From Variovorax sp. S12S4 (GTDB taxonomy: Bacteria; Pseudomonadota; Gammaproteobacteria; Burkholderiales; Burkholderiaceae_C): a DNA stretch of 64,000 bases. Each line of letters begins with the position of its first letter. Position 1 is the stretch's first letter. The stretch spans positions 868,001 to 932,000 of the forward strand of contig NZ_JALPKR020000002.1 of the NCBI RefSeq assembly GCF_023195515.1, given 5' to 3'. Below are positions 41,643-49,361 of the stretch, in pieces. The notes under the pieces were generated by a model. The model saw only the letters and a program-made list of their open reading frames with translations. It was not told the origin of the DNA and did not search any database. A program made the position numbers and the translations under genes.

Positions 41643-42340
41643 GCTGCCTTCTTGAAGCCGCCGGCTTGCGTCGCCACGCGTTCGATGCGCACCACCTGGT
41701 GCACGAAGATGCCCGGCGTCACGACGGTCTCGGGGTCGAGCGTGCCGAGTTCGGCAATGTCGTGCACGGTGGCAATGGTCTTCTTCGAAGCCATGGCCAT
41801 CACGGGGCCGAAGTTGCGCGCGGCCTTGCGGTAGACCAGGTTGCCCCAGCGGTCGCCGCGCTCGGCCTTGATGAGCGCCACGTCGCCGTGGATGGGGTAC
41901 TCCAGCACATATTGCTTGCCGTCGATCTCTCGCGTTTCGCGGTCGCCAGCGAGTTGCGTGCCGTAGCCCGTCGGGCAGAAGAAGGCGCCAATGCCGGCGC
42001 CCGCCGCGCGAATGCGCTCTGCCAGGTTGCCCTGGGGCACCAGTTCGAGCTCGAGCTTGCCGCTGCGGTAGAGCCCGTCGAACACCTGGCTGTCGGCCTG
42101 GCGCGGAAAGCTGCAAATGATCTTGCGCACGCGGCCGGCCTTGAGCAGCGCGGCCAGGCCGGTTTCGCCGTTGCCGGCGTTGTTGTTGACGACGGTGAGG
42201 TCCTTGGCGCCCTGCTCGACGAGGCCGTCGATGAGTTCGCCGGGAATGCCGGCGGTGCCGAAGCCGCCGATGAGAACCGTGGCGCCGTCCTGGATGCCTT
42301 CAAGGGCATCGGCGACCGAGCGCGCGATCTTGTTGATCAT
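41639..42340 (-). CDS. pcaI: 3-oxoadipate CoA-transferase subunit A
   Basis: A 233-residue alpha subunit. It shows the CoA-transferase family I glycine loop GATVLIGGFGTAGIPGELID, NNNAGNGETGLAALL, and GAFFCPTGYGTQLAG. It is first in the pcaIJF operon and divergent from pcaR across 140 bp carrying the operator. With PcaF it completes the last two steps of the protocatechuate/catechol beta-ketoadipate pathway. The upper-pathway genes are not in the window. Confidence 0.93.
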   Translation of the reverse strand: MINKIARSVADALEGIQDGATVLIGGFGTAGIPGELIDGLVEQGAKDLTVVNNNAGNGETGLAALLKAGRVRKIICSFPRQADSQVFDGLYRSGKLELELVPQGNLAERIRAAGAGIGAFFCPTGYGTQLAGDRETREIDGKQYVLEYPIHGDVALIKAERGDRWGNLVYRKAARNFGPVMAMASKKTIATVHDIAELGTLDPETVVTPGIFVHQVVRIERVATQAGGFKKAA

Positions 42341-42422
42341 GAAGCCTGTCTCCGGGAGTGAAGAAAGAAACCGAACTGCCTGCGATCCGCTCGGCCGACC
42401 CGATCGATCCTGCGAATCGCTG

Positions 42423-42456
42423 ATTTGTTCGTCTAAAGAACATTTGTTCGTATAAT
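42423..42456 (+). promoter_or_regulatory. PcaR operator overlapping pcaR promoter
   Basis: A 10-bp direct repeat ATTTGTTCGT occurs at 42423-42432 and 42442-42451. The second copy also completes an inverted repeat GAACA-TT-TGTTC (42438-42449). The -10 box TATAAT (42451-42456) abuts it. Direct plus inverted 10-bp repeats are the known operator form of PcaU/PobR/PcaR IclR-type regulators. Confidence 0.8.
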
Positions 42457-42480
42457 GAATTCTAAAGAGGATCACCCCGC

Positions 42481-43284
42481 ATGGCAACCCACGCTCTGAA
42501 AACCGCTACGCTCAGGACGCCCGAGGCACCCGCCCCCGGCGACAGCTACGTGCAGTCGTTTGCGCGCGGCCTGCAGGTGATTCGCTCGTTCAGCGAAAGC
42601 GCCCCCAGGCAGACGCTGAGCGAGGTGGCGGCCGCGAGCGGGCTCACGCGGGCCGGCGCGCGGCGCATTCTGCTCACGCTGCAGACCCTGGGCTATGTGG
42701 TGACCGACGGCAAGCTCTTCACGCTCACGCCGCGCATCCTCGACCTGGGCTTTGCGTACCTCTCGTCGATGCCTATATGGAACCGCGCCGAGCCGGTGAT
42801 GGAAGCGCTGGTGCAGCAAGTGCAGGAGTCTTGCTCGGCCGCTGTGCTCGACGCGACCGACATCGTCTATGTGATGCGCGTGCCGACCAAGAAGATCATG
42901 CACATCAGCCTGGGCGTGGGCTCGCGGCTGCCGGCGTACTGCACTTCACTGGGCCGGCTGCTGCTGGCCGACCTAGAAGATAACGAGGTGCGCGCGCGGC
43001 TCGAAGCCTCGAGCATCGAGCCGCTCACCAAGCACACGGTGACCGACATCGATGCGCTCATGACGAAGGTGGCGCAGGCAAGAAGGCAGCAGTGGTGCCT
43101 TGTGAACCAGGAGCTTGAGGAGGGTCTCATCTCGGTGGCCGCCCCCATCGTCAATCGGCAGGGCCGCATGGTCGCGGCACTGAACATCAGCGGCCAGGCC
43201 AACCGCACCAGCGCCAAGGTGATGCAGGAGACCATGCTCCCGGCGCTGATCGACGCCGCAAAGAAGGTCTCCCAACTGCTTTAG
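42481..43284 (+). CDS. pcaR: IclR-family regulator PcaR
   Basis: A 267-residue IclR-type protein of the PcaR/PcaU/PobR group. The N-terminal winged helix is SEVAAASGLTRAGARRILLTL, preceded by the SYVQSFARGLQVIRSFSES stretch typical of PcaR. The C-terminal effector domain ends LISVAAPIVNRQGRMVAALN. It activates pca genes in response to beta-ketoadipate. It is divergent from pcaIJF, and its own promoter is covered by the operator, which suggests autorepression. Confidence 0.9.
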   Translation: MATHALKTATLRTPEAPAPGDSYVQSFARGLQVIRSFSESAPRQTLSEVAAASGLTRAGARRILLTLQTLGYVVTDGKLFTLTPRILDLGFAYLSSMPIWNRAEPVMEALVQQVQESCSAAVLDATDIVYVMRVPTKKIMHISLGVGSRLPAYCTSLGRLLLADLEDNEVRARLEASSIEPLTKHTVTDIDALMTKVAQARRQQWCLVNQELEEGLISVAAPIVNRQGRMVAALNISGQANRTSAKVMQETMLPALIDAAKKVSQLL

Positions 43285-43291
43285 GCGCACT

Positions 43292-43311
43292 GGAGGGCGT
43301 GCTAGCCCTCC
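43292..43311. terminator. Bidirectional hairpin between pcaR and Bug gene
   Basis: GGAGGGC-GTGCTA-GCCCTCC is a perfect 7-bp hairpin 8 bp after the pcaR stop. It overlaps the stop codon of the convergent Bug gene. There is no T-run on either side. Confidence 0.5.
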
Positions 43312-44318
43312 GACTGGATGCCCTTCATGATGATCACGCCGCCCAGGCGCGCCGTGTCGGAGCGCATGCGCTTGGCCAGCGCATCGGGCGTGCCCGGCTG
43401 CGCCTGCCAGCCGGTCTTCAGCAGGGCCTGGCTCACATCGGGCGAGCTGGTCACTTCGACCAGCGCGGCATTCAGCTTGGCAACGGCCGCCGGCTTCATG
43501 CCCGCAGGCGCGGCCAGCGCGGTCCAGATCTCGAGGTCGGCGCCGCGCACGTCGGCATCGCGAATCGTGGGAAGCTCGTTGGCCAAGGGGCTGCGCTCGG
43601 GCGAGGTCACGCCAATGCCCTTGATCTTTCCCGACTTCACATGCGGCAGTGCCAGGCCGGGCGGCAGCAGCGCGAGCTGGATCTCGCCGGCCAGCAGGCC
43701 GGCAATGACTTGCGGGTTACCGGTGTAGGGCTTGTGCTGCGCGGTAATGGCGGCGCGGCTCTTGATGAGCTCCATGCCCAGGTGGCCCACCGTGCCCACG
43801 CCCGGCGTGCCGTACTTGCCGCTGCTGCTCAGGTTGCGCGTCCACAGCAGCAGCTCGGCCGCGGTCTTGCCGGGCGCGTTGCCCGAAACCACGAGCACCA
43901 GCGGTGCGGTGCCGATCATGCCGACCGGCAGGAAGTCTTTCTCGGGGTCGAAGCTGAGCTTGGGGTTGAGCAGCTTCGCAATCGTGAGATTGCCGTTGAT
44001 CAGTGCACCGATGGTGTGGTCGTCTGTGGCCTTGGCCACCTGGTCGGCCACGAGGTTGCCGCTGGCGCCCGGCTTGTTCTCGACCGTGACCGGCTGCCGC
44101 AGGATCTTCGACAGCGGCTCGGCGATGGCGCGGGCCGCCAGATCGGGCGATGCACCGGCGGGAAAGCCCACGAGGATGCGAACAGGCTTGGTGGGCCACG
44201 CGTCGCCGCCGGCCGCGCCGGCTGCGGGGCGCTGCTGCGCCAGGGAACCCGGCGCAAAAAGCGACGCGGCAAATGCTGCTGCGCCGCTTTCTAGCAAGCG
44301 GCGTTTGGTGATCTTCAA
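43302..44318 (-). CDS. Bug-family periplasmic solute-binding protein
   Basis: A 338-residue Bug/TctC protein with a twin-arginine-like signal (KITKRRLLESGAAAFAASLF). Family blocks: VRILVGFPAGASPDLAARAIAEPL, VTVENKPGASGNLVADQVA, GKYGTPGVGTVGHLGMELIK and the terminal TPDALAKRMRSD. The most plausible start is TTG at 44318, with GGAG 7 nt upstream, because no ATG precedes the signal in frame without running far upstream. No transporter genes are adjacent. Ligand unknown; the pca neighbourhood suggests an aromatic or dicarboxylic acid. Confidence 0.88.
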   Translation of the reverse strand: MKITKRRLLESGAAAFAASLFAPGSLAQQRPAAGAAGGDAWPTKPVRILVGFPAGASPDLAARAIAEPLSKILRQPVTVENKPGASGNLVADQVAKATDDHTIGALINGNLTIAKLLNPKLSFDPEKDFLPVGMIGTAPLVLVVSGNAPGKTAAELLLWTRNLSSSGKYGTPGVGTVGHLGMELIKSRAAITAQHKPYTGNPQVIAGLLAGEIQLALLPPGLALPHVKSGKIKGIGVTSPERSPLANELPTIRDADVRGADLEIWTALAAPAGMKPAAVAKLNAALVEVTSSPDVSQALLKTGWQAQPGTPDALAKRMRSDTARLGGVIIMKGIQSEG

Positions 44319-44557
44319 GGTGGCTCCAGAGAGTGAAGGAACTGGGAGATTGCTGACAATCTGCTTACACAACGTTACATGATCGTGCTGCGTTGCGCAA
44401 GTCGATGCGTATTCATCGATGTGGGCATGCATCGGCCTGTTGACGGCTGCGCAATCCGGTGCATTGGCCCTCGGATTTACCGTGTATCCGCAAGTTAACC
44501 GCCCACATACAATCCCTGCCGCATCTCCCTTTCCCCTCCTACGAGGTCTTGTCCGCA

Positions 44558-45685
44558 ATGCCCAAGAGCCCCCTCCCGCGCGCCCGTTTCAGCCTTACTC
44601 CTGCCGTGCGCGCCCTGCTCCTGGCAACCGCCTGCGGCATGGCACTGCCCGCGCTCGCCGCGGCCGAGCACGATGAAGTCGACCGGCTCATTCAGGCCGG
44701 CAAGCTCGACGAGGCGATGGGCCGCGCCGACGCCTTCCTGAAGGACAAGCCGAAGGACCCGCAGATGCGCTTCCTCAAGGGCGTGATCCAGCTCGACATC
44801 GGCAAGCGCGCCGAAGCCATTGCGGCTTTTACGCAACTCACGCAAGACGCACCCGAGCTTCCCGAGCCCTACAACAACCTGGCGGTGATCTACGCGAGCC
44901 AGAACCAGTTCGACAAGGCGCGCAGCGCGCTCGAAAGTGCGATTCGCACCAACCCGAGCTACGCCACGGCGCAAGAGAACCTGGGCGATGTGTACGCGCG
45001 GCTGGCCAGCCAGGCCTACAGCAAGGCATTGCAGCTCGACCAGAACAACACGGCAGTGCAGCCCAAGCTCGCGGTGATCCGTACCTTGTTCACTCCCACG
45101 CCGGCCGGCAAGCCCACGGCAGCGGTGGCGGCGGCAGCGCCCGCTGCCGTGGCGAAGGCACCCGTCGCGGCGGCACCGGTGCCTGCGCCCGCACCCGCTC
45201 CGGTCGCCAAGGCGGCGCCCCTCGCACCGGCGCCCGCGGTGGTTGCGAAAGCGCCGGAAGCTTCGGCACCGCCCGCTTCGGCACCTACGGCCGCACCCGC
45301 ACCCGCACCCGCATCCGCATCCGCACCGTCCGCAGCCTCCCCCGCCGCAACAGCCGAAGTGGAATCCGCCGTGCGCGGATGGGCTTCTGCGTGGGCGGGC
45401 CAGGACATGGACCGTTATCTCGCCGCCTACGGGCCCGACTTCAATCCCGGCGCCGGCCAAAGCCGCAAGAGCTGGGAAGAAGAGCGCCGCGCGCGCATCG
45501 TCGGCAAGTCGAGCATCAGCGTGAACATCGAAAACCTGGTGATCAACGTCAACGGCCAGGCGGCAACCGCCAAGTTCCGGCAGATCTACCGCGCCGACAA
45601 CCTCAACATCTCGAGCCGCAAGACGCTGGAGGTGCAGCGCTCCGGCAACCAATGGCAAATTCGCAAGGAAAGCGTCGGCGGATAG
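44558..45685 (+). CDS. Exported TPR protein with Pro/Ala linker and NTF2-like C-terminus
   Basis: A 375-residue exported protein. Signal peptide near residues 15-36 (VRALLLATACGMALPALA). Residues 40-165 contain about three TPR units (FLKGVIQLDIGKRAEAIAAF, LPEPYNNLAVIYASQNQFDK, TAQENLGDVYARLA). A low-complexity Pro-Ala linker of about 100 residues follows (APVPAPAPAPVAKAAPLAPA), then a C-terminal NTF2-like domain (VRGWASAWAGQDMDRYLAAY; WQIRKE). It ends by overlapping the L,D-transpeptidase start, which suggests a role in cell-wall biogenesis. Confidence 0.8.
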   Translation: MPKSPLPRARFSLTPAVRALLLATACGMALPALAAAEHDEVDRLIQAGKLDEAMGRADAFLKDKPKDPQMRFLKGVIQLDIGKRAEAIAAFTQLTQDAPELPEPYNNLAVIYASQNQFDKARSALESAIRTNPSYATAQENLGDVYARLASQAYSKALQLDQNNTAVQPKLAVIRTLFTPTPAGKPTAAVAAAAPAAVAKAPVAAAPVPAPAPAPVAKAAPLAPAPAVVAKAPEASAPPASAPTAAPAPAPASASAPSAASPAATAEVESAVRGWASAWAGQDMDRYLAAYGPDFNPGAGQSRKSWEEERRARIVGKSSISVNIENLVINVNGQAATAKFRQIYRADNLNISSRKTLEVQRSGNQWQIRKESVGG

Positions 45686-47112
45686 TGGCGGACATCGTCC
45701 GGCACGCCCGGCCACAGAACTCTCCGCTGCAACTCGGCCGCACAAGGCTTGCCGCGCTCCTGGCGGCATCGGCCCTGCTGCTGGCGGCGCCCGGCGCGTC
45801 CGGCGCGTCGACGCAGGCCCCATCGGGCAGCGCCAAGGCGAGCAGCGCGAAGCCCAAGTCGTCTGGCGCCGCACGCACGGCTGCACACGGGGCCGGCAAG
45901 GCAGCAAAAGCCGGTACCCGGAAGGCCTCCGCAGCCGCAACCAAGACAGCGGCGGCCAAGCCCGCACCGCGTAAAGCCGCTGCATCGGCCGCCATCCAGG
46001 AAGCCACGGGCGCCGAAGCCCGCCTGATTGCTGTCTATGAACTGTTCGGCCGCGGCAAGACGCGGCCTGCGCTCGCAAAGGCACGCGACCTGGTGCGCGA
46101 CTATCCCAACTTCCAGCTCGCCCAGCTCGTCTATGCCGACCTGCTGGCAACGCAGGTGCCGCCCGCCCACGCCTTCTCCGACGCCGGCATTGCGCGGCTG
46201 CGCAGCGATCCGGCCATGGCCGACCTGCGCGAAGAATCCCGGCGTCGCCTGCAGGCCCTGCGCGAGCGGCCGCCGGCCGGCACCGTGCCCTCCCAGTTCC
46301 TGGCGCTGTCGACGCGCAGCCGCTATGCCATTGCGGTCGATGCCTCGCGCTCCAGGCTTTACCTGCTCGAGAACTCCGACAAGGGACTGCAGCTCGTGGC
46401 CGACTACTACGTGTCGGTCGGCAAATCGGGCATCGACAAGGCCACCGAAGGCGATGCACGCACGCCGCTGGGGGTGTACTACATCACCAGCAGCCTGGAC
46501 CCCAAGTCGCTGCGCGACTTCTGCAGCGCCGGCGCGCTGCCCATCAACTACCCCAACCCGTATGACGTGCGGCGTGGCAAGACCGGCGGCGGCATCTGGC
46601 TGCACGGCACTCCGTCGCAGCAGTTTGCCCGCGCACCGCAGGCCAGCGACGGCTGCGTGGTCATGGCCAACCCCGACCTGAAGCAATTGCTGCGCAAGGT
46701 GCAGATCGGCGCCACGCCGGTAATCACGGCGCGAAGCCTGCAATGGATCTCGCCGCCGCAGGCCGAAAAGGAAGCCCAGGCGTTCACAAGCACCATCGCG
46801 GCCTGGAAAGAGGCGCGGGCCGCCGGCAATGAAGCGCAATTGAAGAAGTTCTATTTGCCGGATTTCCAGCGCAGCAACAATAAAAAATCCACTGAAGGAT
46901 TTGCAGCCCTCCACGACGAAGTGGAATACGCGCAGGGCAAGCGCGTCCAGTTCAAGGATGTGTCCTATCTGCATTGGCGCGACGGCGACGACACCATGGT
47001 CGCCACCTTCGGCGAGGTCTTCGAAGGCGAAAAGAGCGGGCGTACACGCCGCCAATACTGGCTGCGCCAAGGCAGCGATTGGAAGCTTTTTTACGAAGAA
47101 GTACTGGGCTAG
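45685..47112 (+). CDS. L,D-transpeptidase (YkuD domain) with NTF2-like C-terminus
   Basis: A 475-residue exported enzyme. The GTG start at 45685 overlaps the previous stop (TAGTG); an ATG at 45652 is an alternative. A signal segment (LAALLAASALLLAAPGASG) precedes an Ala/Lys-rich linker of about 70 residues. The YkuD catalytic motif is GGGIWLHGTPSQQFA ... ASDGCVVMANPDL, with His and the nucleophilic Cys. The last 120 residues are an NTF2-like domain (FTSTIAAWKEARAAGNEAQL) resembling that of the neighbour. Such enzymes make 3-3 peptidoglycan cross-links or anchor lipoproteins. Confidence 0.88.
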   Translation: MADIVRHARPQNSPLQLGRTRLAALLAASALLLAAPGASGASTQAPSGSAKASSAKPKSSGAARTAAHGAGKAAKAGTRKASAAATKTAAAKPAPRKAAASAAIQEATGAEARLIAVYELFGRGKTRPALAKARDLVRDYPNFQLAQLVYADLLATQVPPAHAFSDAGIARLRSDPAMADLREESRRRLQALRERPPAGTVPSQFLALSTRSRYAIAVDASRSRLYLLENSDKGLQLVADYYVSVGKSGIDKATEGDARTPLGVYYITSSLDPKSLRDFCSAGALPINYPNPYDVRRGKTGGGIWLHGTPSQQFARAPQASDGCVVMANPDLKQLLRKVQIGATPVITARSLQWISPPQAEKEAQAFTSTIAAWKEARAAGNEAQLKKFYLPDFQRSNNKKSTEGFAALHDEVEYAQGKRVQFKDVSYLHWRDGDDTMVATFGEVFEGEKSGRTRRQYWLRQGSDWKLFYEEVLG

Positions 47113-47193
47113 GTACCCACTTAGGCCCTCCTGCTGACGGGGTTGTGCCCGAAAAATGTGATTTTTTCCTCAGACGGAACACCAAACTTGGGT

Positions 47194-47286
47194 GTTACAT
47201 CTGGCTTCACATCGTCAGTGTTACGTAACACGTAACCCATTTGTTCCCGTAACAAGAATCTTTCGCACGTTCCGCGAAGCCGTAAC
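47194..47286. promoter_or_regulatory. Cluster of GTTAC/GTAAC motifs, candidate enhancer for the flp promoter
   Basis: Six GTTAC or GTAAC pentamers occur at 47194, 47220, 47225, 47232, 47249 and 47282, including a perfect 14-bp palindrome GTGTTACGTAACAC (47218-47231). Three more lie at 47433, 47475 and 47509. Nine in about 320 bp is far above chance. The cluster is roughly 140-230 bp upstream of the predicted sigma-54 start, a normal enhancer distance. Confidence 0.65.
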
Positions 47287-47323
47287 GTGCGTCCCACATT
47301 CATGGGATACGGGCGCTCGGCCA

Positions 47324-47364
47324 CAGAGGGAAGAATGCATTCCCAAGACGCCTGCTTCCCTCTG
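47324..47364. repeat. 10-bp perfect inverted repeat upstream of flp
   Basis: CAGAGGGAAG (47324-47333) and CTTCCCTCTG (47355-47364) are exact complements separated by 21 bases. It lies between the GTTAC array and the flp promoter. No T-run follows, so its function (terminator of the upstream gene or DNA-looping site) is open. Confidence 0.5.
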
Positions 47365-47396
47365 AGGGAGAAACTTCCAAGAGTTCGCCAGAAGGC

Positions 47397-47412
47397 TGGC
47401 CGCTATCGTGCT
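47397..47412 (+). promoter_or_regulatory. Candidate sigma-54 promoter of the Tad operon
   Basis: TGGCCGCTATCGTGCT has the invariant GG (47398-47399) and GC (47410-47411) separated by 10 bp, with TGGC kept at the -24 element. The -12 half (GTGCT) is weaker than TTGCA. It lies 124 bp before the flp start. A sigma-54 activator is encoded as the last gene of the same cluster. Confidence 0.6.
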
Positions 47413-47535
47413 TACACCTTCTTGCTAGCACAGTAACGGCAGTGCCTCACGGGTTCACCTCCTTGATACACGGAGTTACGCTGTATAACATTCACCTTGC
47501 CAGTCGTTGTAACAACTTTCAAAAAGGGGTAAATC

Positions 47536-47733
47536 ATGCTCAATTCAATTACTCGTTTTCTGCGTGACGAAGAAGGTGCCACCGCAATTGAATACGGAAT
47601 TATTGCGGGACTGATTTCGGTTGTGATGATCACGGCAATTATCGGAGACGGTGGAATCGGAAAAAGCCTAGAAGCCATTTGGGGAAGCATTAAATCCTCC
47701 ATTGCAACCGCCGCCACCCCGCCAGCACCTTGA
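47536..47733 (+). CDS. flp: Flp/Fap type IVb major pilin
   Basis: A 65-residue prepilin. The short leader MLNSITRFLRDEEG ends in Gly before ATAIEYGIIAGLISVVMITA, the Flp motif with Glu at +5 and Tyr at +6 that prepilin peptidase and assembly require. A strong ribosome site (AAAAAGGGGTAAATC) precedes the ATG, fitting the major structural subunit. The tail is Ala/Pro-rich. It is the first gene of a complete Tad locus. Confidence 0.95.
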   Translation: MLNSITRFLRDEEGATAIEYGIIAGLISVVMITAIIGDGGIGKSLEAIWGSIKSSIATAATPPAP

Positions 47734-47748
47734 GGTGTCGGAAAAGCA

Positions 47749-48249
47749 ATGAAATCAGTCTTTTTGATCTGGTTGCTACTCATTGCCATCTATGACTTCC
47801 GGCAGCGCCGCGTTCCCAATTGGCTTGTGCTTGCAGGTGCCTTCCTGGCTCTTGCGGCGCTTGCAACGGGAATGGCTCCCATCGAGCAAGACTGGACTGG
47901 CGCCCTGCTCGGCGCAGGCATCGGCTTCGGCTTTCTGCTTCTTTTCTATGCACTCAGAGTCATGGGAGCCGGCGACGTGAAGTTCGCCGGAGCTCTCGGA
48001 CTCTGGGTGGGCCTTTCTGCGCTGCCGCCGATATGGCTCGTCGGCAGCCTCCTTGCCGGTCTTCATGCCGCGCTTTGGCTCGCGCTCCAGCGCTGGCCCG
48101 TTTTCCCCCGGCTTTCGCTGGCGCTCTTCGGGCCGTCGTCTTCGCCGGAGGGCCAGCCGGCGCCAGCCCGGGTTCGATTTATTCCTTATGCGGCCTACCT
48201 CGCGCTGGCCGCCGCGGTGTGGATGGTTTGGGGTCGACAGGGTAGCTAG
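47749..48249 (+). CDS. tadV: Prepilin peptidase TadV/CpaA
   Basis: A 166-residue A24-family aspartic peptidase with about four to five membrane segments. The catalytic Asp residues are in AIYDFRQRRVPNW (near residue 16) and MGAGDVKFAGALG (near 75, the GxGD motif). It processes Flp and the pseudopilins. It starts 15 bp after flp. The short length lacking an N-methylation domain is normal for TadV. Confidence 0.93.
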   Translation: MKSVFLIWLLLIAIYDFRQRRVPNWLVLAGAFLALAALATGMAPIEQDWTGALLGAGIGFGFLLLFYALRVMGAGDVKFAGALGLWVGLSALPPIWLVGSLLAGLHAALWLALQRWPVFPRLSLALFGPSSSPEGQPAPARVRFIPYAAYLALAAAVWMVWGRQGS

Positions 48250-48314
48250 CCGCCCCGTCACCACGAGTTGTTCATCAATGACTCTCGAATGGCCCCTTCC
48301 TTGACCTGCCGCCC

Positions 48315-49361
48315 ATGATCAATCTCACCAAAATCGTTGCCGCCGTCCTCGTGCTCCTGGCCCTCGCGCTCGGCGGCTATGCATGGCTGCTCAGCCGGCA
48401 GCCGCCACCGCCGGTCGCGGTCGCCCCTTCGGCCACCGCCGCGGCCAAGACGGCCCAGGCGCAAACCTTCCGCGTGGTCGTGGCGTCCAAGCCCCTGCCC
48501 GCGGGCCGCGCGATTCCGGCCGACGCGCTTCGCGTCGAACGCCTGACCATCAATCCCGCAGGCGCTTTCCAGGAGACGGCGCCGCTTGCGGGCCGGGTGC
48601 CCGTCATCGACCTGGGCGAGGGCACGCCGCTGGTCGAAGGGCAGCTGGTGTCCGGCCTGGCCCTGCGCGTCGGCGAAGGCGAACGCGCGGTCGCCATCAA
48701 GGCCGACGAGGTCATGGGCGTGGGCAACAAGGTACGGCCCGGCGATTTCGTCGATGTCTTCCTGATGCTCAAGTCCGACGGCAAGGACATCGACCGCAGC
48801 CAGGCGCGCCTGCTGCTGTCGCGCAAGCGCGTGCTGGCCTACGGCGGCGCCTCCATCGACGGCATGCCCACCGGAATGGACAAGAACGGCGCGGCCCAGC
48901 AGCAGGCCCAGCGCGCCGAGGCCGCCCGCACCGCCGTGCTCGCAGTGCCCGTCGATGACATCAACCGGCTGACGCTCGCCGAGAGCAGCGGCCGCCTGCT
49001 TCTGGCGCTGCGCAACCCCACCGACATGTCGGAACCCGATCCGAAGCTTTTTGCCGAACTGCCCACGGCGCTGCAGCCGGTGGCGCAAAAAGCCGGCGAA
49101 GCCCGCAGAGCCCCGCTCGAAGGCCTGGACCGCGCCCAGGCCGGCATGACCGCCGTCGACTTTGTGACGGGCGGCAAGGCGGGCAGCTCGCGAGTGCCGA
49201 CCGTTGCCGCCGCAGCCCCGGCAAATCCCCGGCCCGCACGGGCGGTTCCCGCGGCGGACTGCAGGTCGAGGTCATTCGCGGCGACCGCAGCGAAACCATC
49301 AACTACTGATCAGCAACCAGTGGCACGCACATGCAAGCCACCCACGAAACGAACACCATGA
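48315..49361 (+). CDS. cpaB: Tad pilus assembly protein CpaB/RcpC, probable 3' frameshift
   Basis: An N-terminal anchor (KIVAAVLVLLALALGGYAWLL) precedes the SAF-domain region (VVASKPLPAGRAIPADALRVE) and the CpaB core (VAIKADEVMGVGNKVRPGDFVDVFL). After about residue 300 the frame reads an atypical Arg/Thr-rich tail overlapping cpaC, whereas the conserved CpaB ending (LQVEVIRGDRSETINY, stop at 49307-49309) is encoded in a different frame. A one-base indel near 49200-49255 would explain this. CpaB is a periplasmic partner of the secretin. Confidence 0.85.
   Translation: MINLTKIVAAVLVLLALALGGYAWLLSRQPPPPVAVAPSATAAAKTAQAQTFRVVVASKPLPAGRAIPADALRVERLTINPAGAFQETAPLAGRVPVIDLGEGTPLVEGQLVSGLALRVGEGERAVAIKADEVMGVGNKVRPGDFVDVFLMLKSDGKDIDRSQARLLLSRKRVLAYGGASIDGMPTGMDKNGAAQQQAQRAEAARTAVLAVPVDDINRLTLAESSGRLLLALRNPTDMSEPDPKLFAELPTALQPVAQKAGEARRAPLEGLDRAQAGMTAVDFVTGGKAGSSRVPTVAAAAPANPRPARAVPAADCRSRSFAATAAKPSTTDQQPVARTCKPPTKRTP

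Noticed and set aside
43302..44558. Longer Bug protein starting near 44558
   Set aside because: The extra 80 residues are not family-like and precede the twin-arginine signal; a TTG with GGAG spacing fits better.
45100..45350. Tandem DNA repeat
   Set aside because: The GC-rich repetition encodes a Pro/Ala linker in the TPR protein; it is coding low complexity rather than a separate repeat element.
47113..47535. Small genes in the flp upstream region
   Set aside because: No ribosome sites or conserved frame; the region is better explained by regulatory repeats and a promoter.
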